NCBI GenBank assembly: GCA_948579315.1
Contig: CAPAOL010000053.1
Location: 1-20,098 of the forward strand
Length of the DNA: 20,098 bases
Reading direction: 5' to 3'
Source of the DNA: an uncultured Phocaeicola sp.
GTDB taxonomy: Bacteria > Bacteroidota > Bacteroidia > Bacteroidales > Bacteroidaceae
The notes beneath the pieces are model-generated. The model saw nothing but the letters and a program-made list of their open reading frames with translations. It had not been told where the DNA came from and ran no database searches. Below are positions 8,458-16,730 of the stretch, one piece after another (the first letter of the stretch is position 1; every line of letters starts with the position of its first letter). A program made the position numbers and the translations under genes.

Positions 8458-9603
8458 TCAGTTTGCAGGTACAAACTCTGTGTGCATGTCTTTCATATCC
8501 AGACAGAAAGTAAATTTGTAACGTCCGCTTACGGATGGTTTCCATTTAACGTCACCACCGTCGTTTTGCAGGCGATATCTGTCTAATTTATGATTTGTCA
8601 ACGGATCGGCATCATACTCCGGAGCAAAGAAGAACGGGTCTTCACCCCAACTTGGACCACCTAAACAAATTTTGATTTCACCACCAGCATTGAACTGTCC
8701 CGTCCAAGAATACAAGTGCGGATTACGAGCATCTTCTATCTTGAAAAGACCATCACTCTTATTCAGATCCCAACCAACAGAACAACCATTACCCACCATG
8801 TACATCGTTTCAGAGATAGGCAATTCCAAAATCTCAATCATGCGACAATCATTGTATCCACGATTAGTATCCACGATGAAGGTGCGACGTCCTTCTTCGG
8901 TATTAGTAAATTCCGTAATCTCACCATCATTCAAATAGATTAGATGTTCACCGTCTCCATCATTTCCATAAGCCGGATAATCTGCACCGGCAACTGTAGT
9001 AAAGTGATACGTACAGGGCACCACATCAAATGTACCTTCATAAATTCCGCTTCCCATATTACGCTGTCGCAACCGTTCGGTAGCAACATGCCCTTCGACA
9101 TCTGTCATACGAATGTAAATGTAAGTAGGATACTTCTCATAACCCGATACGGTAAATTCTACCGTTGACGATGCAGGCTTTACGTATTTATTCTCATTGT
9201 GAACAGTAGACAATACTTGTGCAGTAACTTTCACTTCTTGTCCAGGCAATACCCAGGTACCGATAATGGCATTGAGTTCGTCGTGCGTGAAACTCTTTCC
9301 CAAATCAGTGTCCAGTTCATAAAACTCTGTACTGTTGGCGCTTTTATTTGCCGTAGCATACAGACGCAACGAATAAGTCACCAAGTCAGTCTCACTGATC
9401 GGACTGCTGGCAGCATCCCACGTAAAAGTAATCGCTTTTTCATCTTCCTTTCCTCTATCCAGCACCAACTTGTCGGTAGAAGCCACAATGTGCATTTCGT
9501 CAGGTTGGTTTTCCAATGTGAAGTACTCAGGATCCTCATTACAGGCTGTCGCCATACTCAATATGCCGCACAACCCCATTATCTGATAGAATATCTTCTT
9601 CAT
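8458..9603 (-). CDS. SusE/SusF-like glycan-binding outer-membrane lipoprotein
   Basis: This 381-residue protein begins MKKIFYQIMGLCGILSMATAC, with lipidated Cys21 followed by NEDPE, an acidic surface-export signal. Residues 25-165 form an Ig-like SusE N-terminal domain (AITFTWDAASS, FTHDELNAIIG, VKVTAQVLS). Two further beta-sandwich domains follow, about 165-270 (TYIYIRMTDVEGH...) and 270-381. The last has MYMVGNGCSVGWDL, SWTGQFNAGGEIKICLG and GRYKFTFCLDM, the SusF/SusE C-terminal pattern. Such proteins sit next to SusCD and bind substrate glycans through exposed aromatic residues, several of which are present (Trp, Phe, Tyr in the C-terminal domain). The glycan bound is not predictable. It lies 28 bp after SusD in the same operon. 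Confidence 0.88.
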   Translation of the reverse strand: MKKIFYQIMGLCGILSMATACNEDPEYFTLENQPDEMHIVASTDKLVLDRGKEDEKAITFTWDAASSPISETDLVTYSLRLYATANKSANSTEFYELDTDLGKSFTHDELNAIIGTWVLPGQEVKVTAQVLSTVHNENKYVKPASSTVEFTVSGYEKYPTYIYIRMTDVEGHVATERLRQRNMGSGIYEGTFDVVPCTYHFTTVAGADYPAYGNDGDGEHLIYLNDGEITEFTNTEEGRRTFIVDTNRGYNDCRMIEILELPISETMYMVGNGCSVGWDLNKSDGLFKIEDARNPHLYSWTGQFNAGGEIKICLGGPSWGEDPFFFAPEYDADPLTNHKLDRYRLQNDGGDVKWKPSVSGRYKFTFCLDMKDMHTEFVPAN

Positions 9604-9631
9604 AATTGTTTTACCTCATTAAATTAATTCA

Positions 9632-11554
9632 TTAATCAAGCCAGAACGGAGCTTGTACCAAGTTCGGATTCTTCTCATATTCGTCAATATAAACTGGCAT
9701 CCAATAATAACACCTCTTCCAAACACGAGTCTGATAAACGGTTCGTTTGAAGAATTCTTTCGCATCCTTTCCTTCCGAATTCATGCCGTAATTATCACCA
9801 ATCATATCAGGTGTATTCTCTACATCTTTCCAACGACGAAGGTCATACCAACGGTTGTTTTCCAAACAGAGTTCCACACGACGTTCGGCTTTTACAACTT
9901 TACGTACAGCATCTTGCGTATTATCTATGTGGATATAATCTACATCTTGGTCGGATACAACATCGAATGTATACTGACGTACTCCGGCACGTTCTCTTAC
10001 CTTATTTAAATATGCAAGACATTGTTCACGAGCCTCCGGTGTGTCATAAGCTTCATTATTGGCTTCGGCATAGTCCAGATAAGTAAACGCCAGACGATAA
10101 GTGAAACCTTGGCGACTGGTATGCACACCTGTCTTTTTGTTGTCGGTCATACAAAGACTCTTACGAACTAGATAACCGTTTTGAGGAGCATCGTGAGGCG
10201 AACTGCTACGAATATTGTCTTTACCATTATAGAAAAAGTCATACGGACGCTTTGCACATTCTTGCCAAGAGCCGTGGAAAGAAACGGCATTGTAGAAACG
10301 GGGTTCGCGATTGCAATACATATTATAAATTCCGGCAGCAGTCACTTCCCCTTCCTTACCGGTTCCATAAGACCAACTGGTGTTGCGTTTATCTACATTT
10401 TCCGAAAATCCCTCTTCTGAATAGTTGGATCTACGATCATCAATAGGCAAGCCGTTTCTTGTGAAGAATGCATCCACCAGTCCTTGATAAACGCCCTGTC
10501 CGTTACCACCACTAAAATCACGAGTAGAAGCTCCGTAAAGAAAGTAATTAAAGTATGCATTTCCCTTTGTTACTGGGAAAGTGATTTCTCGGTTTCCTTC
10601 ACTCCATTTCTTGATATGAACATTGTAAGTAGACATGAAAGGGTCTAGTTCACCAGTAGGTCCTGTTTCAACATACAGTTTGTATCCGGCTTTCTCCGCT
10701 TCATCAATACAGAGCTTACAAGCCTCAGCAGCTTTCACCCATTTATTATGGTCGTAAGTCGGATTGAATATCAGTTCACCTTCTTTATTACGAAAATCTT
10801 TGTACCACTCGTTTCCGTTAACCAATGGACTAGCGGCAAACAACAACATGCGGGAACGAACCGTGAGTGCCATAATCTTATTGATACGACCATATTTGGA
10901 AGGATCGTCGTAAATTGCCGGCAATGCATTAGCTGCTTCCAGCATTTGTCCATCGCAGTAACTCACCACTTCATCGAAAGGACGCTGTCCCACCATCAAA
11001 TCGGACAGGGTGAAATCACTGGGCGTAATATAATCCGGTTTGAAAGGAATACCCCCATAGTTCTCCGCCAATTGCCACCAAGCGTATGCAGTCAGGAATT
11101 TGACCTCCATCTTCATGTTGTCTATCTCACTCTGCGGCAAATCGCTATCAGGCAAAGCATAGGCACGTTGCTGGAAAATATATCCGTGACGGATATACTG
11201 AGGCATCTTACGCCAAAAGTCACCATCCCACGGAGAATTGACGGTCCATTCACCAAAAATTTTAGGAATAGTGGTTTTACCATCCCACTGTTGCCAACGC
11301 TTTGAAGGAGTCAAGTCATCAGCAAACACTTCGTATCCATCCAGCCAAATACGCCATTTATCGGGTTCATGAATGGTGTTGTACACAAACGCCAACCATG
11401 AATACACCTTATCTCTATTAGAGAACACCATGTCGATGTCCAGTTCTGTGTCAGGTTCTTTGTCAAGATAATCCGTACACGAAGTATGGGTCGTAAGCAG
11501 CGATACTGCCATCAGACCAGCTACCATATATTTTGAAAAATTGAGATATCTCAT
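9632..11554 (-). CDS. SusD/RagB-family outer-membrane glycan-binding lipoprotein
   Basis: I choose the ATG at 11554, giving 640 residues, because it directly precedes a lipoprotein signal (MRYLNFSKYMVAGLMAVSLLTT...SC, lipidated Cys26). The longer frame from 11599 would overlap the end of SusC and place 15 residues before the signal. After CTDYLDKEPDTEL, the usual SusD opening, come the helical TPR-like core and the RagB/SusD C-terminal signatures: YLDYAEANNEAY, LAYLNKVRERAG, and AERRVELCLENNRWYDLRRW from about residue 556. SusD proteins form the lid over the SusC barrel and bind substrate for import. At 640 residues it is longer than many SusD proteins. The gene follows SusC after 22 bp, the standard order. 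Confidence 0.96.
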   Translation of the reverse strand: MRYLNFSKYMVAGLMAVSLLTTHTSCTDYLDKEPDTELDIDMVFSNRDKVYSWLAFVYNTIHEPDKWRIWLDGYEVFADDLTPSKRWQQWDGKTTIPKIFGEWTVNSPWDGDFWRKMPQYIRHGYIFQQRAYALPDSDLPQSEIDNMKMEVKFLTAYAWWQLAENYGGIPFKPDYITPSDFTLSDLMVGQRPFDEVVSYCDGQMLEAANALPAIYDDPSKYGRINKIMALTVRSRMLLFAASPLVNGNEWYKDFRNKEGELIFNPTYDHNKWVKAAEACKLCIDEAEKAGYKLYVETGPTGELDPFMSTYNVHIKKWSEGNREITFPVTKGNAYFNYFLYGASTRDFSGGNGQGVYQGLVDAFFTRNGLPIDDRRSNYSEEGFSENVDKRNTSWSYGTGKEGEVTAAGIYNMYCNREPRFYNAVSFHGSWQECAKRPYDFFYNGKDNIRSSSPHDAPQNGYLVRKSLCMTDNKKTGVHTSRQGFTYRLAFTYLDYAEANNEAYDTPEAREQCLAYLNKVRERAGVRQYTFDVVSDQDVDYIHIDNTQDAVRKVVKAERRVELCLENNRWYDLRRWKDVENTPDMIGDNYGMNSEGKDAKEFFKRTVYQTRVWKRCYYWMPVYIDEYEKNPNLVQAPFWLD

Positions 11555-11576
11555 AAAATTGTTTTTGAAGTTCAAT

Positions 11577-14500
11577 TTAGAAGTTAATGTCAATACCAAA
11601 TAGTACGGAACGGTTCATCGGATATTTCAAACCGTTATTAGTACCAAGTTCAGGATCCCACAGTTTGAAAGGTGAGAAGCACAACAAGTTGTTTCCACTA
11701 ACAAATATGCGTGCACCTTTTGAGTAGATTTTATCCATCCATTTCTTCGGGAACGTATAACCGATTTCCACTGTTTTCAAACGCAAGAAACTCATGTCCT
11801 TCTTCCACCAAGTAGAAGCGCGATAGTTGTTCTTGTTGGGACCGTACGTAAGACGAGGCCAGAAGGCATACGGATCTTGGTTATCATCCGTCCAACGGTC
11901 GTCCAGGTTTGCAGAGTAAGCATTTCCCTGCACAGTCGTACCACTACCCGGCAAGAAAATCTCCGAATTTCCAATCACACGGTGTGTATCTGCCGTGCCT
12001 TGGAAGAAGAAATTAAAGTCAATGTTCTTGTAAGCGATTACACCTCCGAAACCGTAAACAATGCGCGGGTCTTCCGTTCCACCGATATATCCTTCGTCTT
12101 CTTCGGTGATTTTACCGTCACCATTCATATCCACATATTTGATGTCGCCCGGATAAACCTTGGCAGCACCTACTTCCTGTGTAGGAATACCGAATTTCAA
12201 TGAACCGTCGGAATTAAAATCGTCAGCAGTGAACAAGCGTTCTGCAGTAAGTCCCCAAAGCTCGTTCATCGAACGTCCTGTCTGTCCGCGATAAGTACCA
12301 ATCTTAGAAAACGCTTCGTCGTACTCATCTACACGGTTCTTGGCAAATGTAAAGTTTCCGTAGAAAGATGTAAACCAGTCTTTGTTGAGTTGCTTGTGCA
12401 AGTTGATCGAAACTTCCATACCACCATTCGTCACTTTTCCGTAGTTTGCCCAAGGATTGGTGATGAAACCTGTCTGTGTAGGAATAATACGACGTTGCAT
12501 AAAGATATTCTTACGTTTTTCACGGAAGATGTCTACTGTAATGTCCAATGCATTCAACAATCCGACTTCCAGCCCCAAGTTCGACTTAGTGGCAGTTTCC
12601 CAGGTCAGGTTGGTCACACCGATTTCACCTTCCGTGATACCATTGCCGTAGTTCTTTTGTCCGGTAGTTCCCCAGACATATCCTTCTGCATCCGTTTTCA
12701 GCGTAGTCAGATAAGCAAAACGACGACCACCGATATTATCGTTACCGGCCTGTCCGAGACTAGCACGGAACTTAATCTTGTCAAATGTCTTTTTCATTGA
12801 TTCCATCCACGGTTCCTCACTCATCAACCAACCTACGGCAACGGAAGGGAAGAAACCGTAGCGTTTCCCTTTGGCAAAGTTCTCCGAACCGTTGTAACCG
12901 AAGTTAAATTCAGCTACATAACGGCTGTCGTATGTGTAAGACAAGCGTCCTGCAAATCCTTGCTTACGATAGTCCTGAATAGAACCGTCGTCATAAGACT
13001 GCTGGTTATAGAGAAGCAAAGCGTCGATGTCATTCTTTCCAAACGTCCGGTTATAACTCAGATTAAATTCGAAATAAACATTCGAATTACCATATTCAGT
13101 GCCGGTCTCGCTACCCATTGACTCGTCGCCCACATCGTAGGATGTGTATACAAGATTGCCTTCCGCATCACGTCCGGTAGCCGGATGCACGGTGGGAGTG
13201 TTACTGGTACGTGAACGACGGCTGGAATTCCAGCGGTCGAAACTGAAGATACCTTTAGCTTTCAATCCCGGAGTAATCTGCCGCAAATCTTGTTCTACGG
13301 AGAACAATGTCTGAATCTTTGACGAGGTAGTAAGATCATATCCTCCCTGAGTGGCCGTTCTCCACGGGTTGGCTCTCTGTGTTTCGCGAGGAATGGCACC
13401 GTCGCTATAGCGTGCGGGATGCACGAAAGGCAAGGTTTCGAAAGCTTCTCTGAAAGCTTGGTCTGTGCTACAGCGTTGCTTGCGGAAACGGTTAAGGAAA
13501 CCACCGATATTAACACGCATTAATGTAGTCTTCGTTACGTTCATGTCAATATTCGAACGCATGTTGAACTGATTGTTGTCCGTAGCATTGTCCACTGGCA
13601 ACGTCTTATCCTGATCCAAGATGCCCGATTCGTTGAAATAAGAAGCCACGATGCTGTAACGCAAGAAGTCGGAACCACCGCTCACTTCCAGATTGCCTTT
13701 GGTAGTGTAGGCATAATCTTTGGTAATTGCGTCAATCCAGTTTACATTCGGATAAAGGTCGGGATCGTATCCGCTACGGGTACGGTCGATGCGTTGCTGC
13801 TCGAAAGGCAACACGGCTCCGTCCTGAGCAGCCAGTTGGTTGAGCAACGTCATGTAGTCTGGCGCGTTCAGAAACTCAGGAAACTTGGTAGGCTGGTTGA
13901 TAGCATGTTCTACGTGTACTCTTACCTGGGGCGCGCCAATCTGACCATGTTTGGTCGTGATAACAATTACACCGTTAGCACCACGCACACCATACATGGC
14001 ACTCGCCGATGCATCCTTCAAGATGGAGAAGCTTTCGATTTCCGCTACGTCTACATTATTGAGGTCGCGCGCAATACCGTCTACCAACACCAACGGCTTA
14101 TTGTTGCCAGAGAAAGAACTGATACCGCGAATCCAGAAATTGGAGTCATCGTATCCCGGTTCACCGCTACGCTGGATGGCAATCACACCGCTTAACTTAC
14201 CCGCCAAGCTATTGCTCATCGTACGGCTCGTACCAAATTTCAGCTGTTGTGGCTGAATAGTTTCAATAGAACCGATAATAGAGGCTTTTTTCTGGCTACC
14301 GTAACCGGTAATCACCACCTCCTCCAGTTCAGAAGCATCTTCCTCCATGACTACATTGATCAGTTTCGATCCATTCACTGCAACTGTTTTTTTCTTAAAT
14401 CCGATATAAGAAAACTCCAGTGATGAGTTTTTAGCAGGAATAGTTATCTGAAACAAACCGTCAATATCGGTCACCGCACCCGCCGGGTTCTCCACGTTGG

Positions 14501-14714
14501 CCACTACAATCGTCACTCCAGGCAATGGATTCTTGTCCTTATCTGTAACCATTCCCGTCACACGGACTCCTTTCTGTTGTTGCACTTCAAGAGTACTCTC
14601 TACGGAAGTTTCCCGCAGAGAAGCAACCATACCGTCAGTTGGCAAACTCCAACCCGGAACAGCTAAAGATGCAAGAAAGAATGTCCCCAAAATGCTTTGA
14701 AATACATTTCTCAT
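11577..14714 (-). CDS. SusC/RagA-family TonB-dependent outer-membrane transporter
   Basis: This 1045-residue protein has a signal peptide (MRNVFQSILGTFFLASLAVPGWS). It contains a carboxypeptidase-regulatory-like beta domain at about 50-125 (GVRVTGMVTDKDKNPLPGVTI, AVTDIDGLFQI), a TonB-box-like ELEEVVITGYGSQKK at 129-143, and a plug at about 144-258 (AGKLSGVIAIQRSGEPG, LVLVDGIARDLNNV, SFSILKDASASAMYGVRGANGVIVITTK). A 22-strand-type barrel follows, ending GIDINF with the terminal Phe usual in outer-membrane barrels. It imports oligosaccharides or glycopeptides with SusD as lid, driven by TonB. No STN signalling domain is seen at the N-terminus, which argues against direct ECF-sigma trans-envelope signalling through this SusC. 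It starts 79 bp after the calpain-like gene; I see no good separate promoter in that gap. Confidence 0.97.
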   Translation of the reverse strand: MRNVFQSILGTFFLASLAVPGWSLPTDGMVASLRETSVESTLEVQQQKGVRVTGMVTDKDKNPLPGVTIVVANVENPAGAVTDIDGLFQITIPAKNSSLEFSYIGFKKKTVAVNGSKLINVVMEEDASELEEVVITGYGSQKKASIIGSIETIQPQQLKFGTSRTMSNSLAGKLSGVIAIQRSGEPGYDDSNFWIRGISSFSGNNKPLVLVDGIARDLNNVDVAEIESFSILKDASASAMYGVRGANGVIVITTKHGQIGAPQVRVHVEHAINQPTKFPEFLNAPDYMTLLNQLAAQDGAVLPFEQQRIDRTRSGYDPDLYPNVNWIDAITKDYAYTTKGNLEVSGGSDFLRYSIVASYFNESGILDQDKTLPVDNATDNNQFNMRSNIDMNVTKTTLMRVNIGGFLNRFRKQRCSTDQAFREAFETLPFVHPARYSDGAIPRETQRANPWRTATQGGYDLTTSSKIQTLFSVEQDLRQITPGLKAKGIFSFDRWNSSRRSRTSNTPTVHPATGRDAEGNLVYTSYDVGDESMGSETGTEYGNSNVYFEFNLSYNRTFGKNDIDALLLYNQQSYDDGSIQDYRKQGFAGRLSYTYDSRYVAEFNFGYNGSENFAKGKRYGFFPSVAVGWLMSEEPWMESMKKTFDKIKFRASLGQAGNDNIGGRRFAYLTTLKTDAEGYVWGTTGQKNYGNGITEGEIGVTNLTWETATKSNLGLEVGLLNALDITVDIFREKRKNIFMQRRIIPTQTGFITNPWANYGKVTNGGMEVSINLHKQLNKDWFTSFYGNFTFAKNRVDEYDEAFSKIGTYRGQTGRSMNELWGLTAERLFTADDFNSDGSLKFGIPTQEVGAAKVYPGDIKYVDMNGDGKITEEDEGYIGGTEDPRIVYGFGGVIAYKNIDFNFFFQGTADTHRVIGNSEIFLPGSGTTVQGNAYSANLDDRWTDDNQDPYAFWPRLTYGPNKNNYRASTWWKKDMSFLRLKTVEIGYTFPKKWMDKIYSKGARIFVSGNNLLCFSPFKLWDPELGTNNGLKYPMNRSVLFGIDINF

Positions 14715-14793
14715 ACTTTAATGTATAATTAAGGTTAATATTAATTTCGATTTTAAACTTAGCAAATAAAACATGACCTTTAATCGTATCAAA

Positions 14794-16404
14794 CTACTTT
14801 CCGGTTCTTAATAAATGAGTAGCAATACGCACCGGCATCGGAGTGAAAGCAGGTGGCGTGTAAGGAGACAAATATCCTCCCACCCCAAATTCTTCTGCTG
14901 CTCCCGGTTCCATTATACGGAGATCGACAAGCGGCGGAACCGTATTATCATCCTTGATGAACAACATGCCGTCGCCCGTCCCGTCATGCCCACCGCTAAT
15001 AGTAGGCACTGCACCCCATGGATTACGCATAACGAAAAGCATCGTATCATCCACAGGCAAAGACACGGTATAAGCATGTGCAGAAACAGTTTTATACTTA
15101 CCGTCAACAGGAACATCGCTTTTAGTGAATCCTCCTACCACCAGTTTTCCTCTCTTCAGCGAAACCGACACAGCACGTTGCAGCTCAGCAGGAGTTAATT
15201 TGTCCGGGGCAAAAGCAAAACTGGAGCCATTACCTGTGATGATAGCTGCTGCATATTCCGAACCGATACCACCAATGTCCGACGTGTTTCTAAACGCCTG
15301 AAACCACTTGATGACTGCCTTTTCAATAACAGTAGACCATGTGGGCTGACCACTCTTACCAGAGCTTGCACCCAAACTTCCACTCGTACCCACGAACAGA
15401 TTACTTACTCCGACTTCGATCTGCTGTCCTTTCGGATCGTACAGTTTCACCGTAAATGTCTGGTTGCCATTATTCTTAATAATATTCTTGATAAATCCCG
15501 GATAAACGTAAGACAAAGACCCCATCACCGCACACAAACAGCAGTCACCAATGGAGTGTTGGTTTACATCTGCCGGACAAGGTTCGCCAAAAGGATAAAG
15601 ATTGGAGACTTGGAAACCAGCCCAACTCAATCCGGCAAAAGTATCCGGTTCTTTATTCGGGTCTTTCAGCCACAACAATTTTTCCTGCGTAACTGACAAG
15701 TCTGACTCGGCATGCTGAGTACCCATCACATTATCCGGACTATACGTACTTCCGGAAGATTTCGACATCAAATCATCGATGTCTCCAACGAAAACAGATG
15801 CTGCAAATGATAATTCTGCGAGTTGAGTAGAACTTGCCCCATGATTACTTAGTATGCTCAATCTATAATATCTATATTCTTCTTCATTTTCTACAGCATA
15901 CGTCTTCGTCTGTTTTCGTTCTGCGAAAGTCTGATCTTTCTGAGTGTCCAGTACTACCCATTTTTGATTGTCAGAAGAACCGGATAATGTCCACGATTTC
16001 GGATCTGCTTCCGGAGAATCAGCTGCCGATGTAAGTGAATAGGATTTTACTGAGACACTACTGTTTCCATTCCAATTTATATTCACATTACTATGATAAG
16101 TAACGTACTTTGTGTCTAAATCATTATCTACTAACTTTCCAACTTCCGCCCCCACAGGAGCATCCGAATATTGAGTCCAGAGAGTTCCACCACAAGGCAT
16201 ACTGGAATTATTGTCATCTAGTGCCCAATAAGTCTGAAAGAAGGCTCTTCCTTTCCCTTGTTCGTCATCATCTGAACAGCTAGCAGCACAAAACGACAAT
16301 AATAAAATTGAAAACAGAAATCCACTCTTCATAAGAAAAGAATCGGTGTTCATCTTCCACCGCAACGATTTCGCGTGATGTTTTTTCATTCTAAATACAT
16401 TCAT
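14794..16404 (-). CDS. Surface lipoprotein with F5/8-type domain and calpain-like cysteine protease domain
   Basis: The frame from the ATG at 16404 gives 536 residues, but the lipoprotein signal (MKSGFLFSILLLSFCAASC, Cys43) begins at internal Met25 (16332). Met18 (16353) or Met25 is the likelier start. Acidic SDDDEQ after the Cys predicts surface display. Residues ~65-205 resemble an F5/8 type C (discoidin, CBM32-like) domain: LVDNDLDTKYVTYHS, SWTLSGSSDNQKWVVLDTQ, YRYYRLSI. The C-terminal half (about 255-500) matches calpain-family (C2) papain-fold proteases. QHSIGDCCLCAVMGSLS carries Gln282 (oxyanion hole) and Cys288, SAHAYTV carries His443, and FVMRNPWG carries Asn461, a complete catalytic set. 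It probably cleaves protein at the cell surface, with the discoidin-like domain docking on glycan. It is the first gene after the promoter region and precedes SusC by 79 bp. Confidence 0.87.
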   Translation of the reverse strand: MNVFRMKKHHAKSLRWKMNTDSFLMKSGFLFSILLLSFCAASCSDDDEQGKGRAFFQTYWALDDNNSSMPCGGTLWTQYSDAPVGAEVGKLVDNDLDTKYVTYHSNVNINWNGNSSVSVKSYSLTSAADSPEADPKSWTLSGSSDNQKWVVLDTQKDQTFAERKQTKTYAVENEEEYRYYRLSILSNHGASSTQLAELSFAASVFVGDIDDLMSKSSGSTYSPDNVMGTQHAESDLSVTQEKLLWLKDPNKEPDTFAGLSWAGFQVSNLYPFGEPCPADVNQHSIGDCCLCAVMGSLSYVYPGFIKNIIKNNGNQTFTVKLYDPKGQQIEVGVSNLFVGTSGSLGASSGKSGQPTWSTVIEKAVIKWFQAFRNTSDIGGIGSEYAAAIITGNGSSFAFAPDKLTPAELQRAVSVSLKRGKLVVGGFTKSDVPVDGKYKTVSAHAYTVSLPVDDTMLFVMRNPWGAVPTISGGHDGTGDGMLFIKDDNTVPPLVDLRIMEPGAAEEFGVGGYLSPYTPPAFTPMPVRIATHLLRTGK

Positions 16405-16730
16405 TTTACTTGTTTATTAAGGTTACTAAATACAATTGTATTCTTAACTATGCATATATTTTTCTTGTTAACGAAAGCAAAATAAGTTCTTTTTCACCTA
16501 TTACATATACTCTGTAGTGACAAAATGAAGACAAAATTACGTTGACAAACAAGCGCACAACGAGTACAAATAGAGCACAAATTAAAACTTTTATTTTCAA
16601 GACTTTAACCACTATCAATTACAATAAGAGCACAATGAGAGAACACAAGAGAAAAGTATTAATTCAAATCCTGTATTATCTTTCCCATATATTTTTTCAT
16701 TTATTATTTCCCAACGAGGTAGCAGCCTGT
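16405..16730. other. Intergenic region holding the main operon promoter
   Basis: This 326-bp AT-rich stretch lies between the GH31 stop at 16731 and the calpain-like gene. It contains the promoter-like segment described separately at 16518-16634. I see no tRNA or ORF worth calling, and no clear hairpin-plus-U terminator for the GH31 gene upstream. The part from 16635 to 16730 is AT-rich with no recognised feature. Confidence 0.6.
16518..16634 (-). promoter_or_regulatory. Probable promoter and operator region of the calpain-susCDE-enzyme operon
   Basis: On the minus strand TAATTTTG (16532-16539) matches the Bacteroides -7 element TAnnTTTG, and a TTG at 16558-16560 lies 18 bp upstream as a weak -33. 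Transcription would start near 16525, leaving a leader of roughly 120-190 nt. Upstream are two related direct repeats on the plus strand, TACAAATAGAGCACA (16565-16579) and TACAATAAGAGCACA (16620-16634), 55 bp apart. The whole segment aligns without gaps to 18981-19097 upstream of the GH31 gene. The repeats are candidate activator sites; the factor is unknown. Confidence 0.6.

Noticed and set aside
11555..11599. Upstream start for SusD that would add 15 residues
   Set aside because: It overlaps the end of SusC and puts residues ahead of a complete lipoprotein signal; the ATG at 11554 fits better.
14715..14793. Separate promoter for SusC
   Set aside because: The best candidate, TAAGTTTA on the minus strand, misses the final G of TAnnTTTG and has no -33 element at the right distance; co-transcription with the calpain-like gene is simpler.
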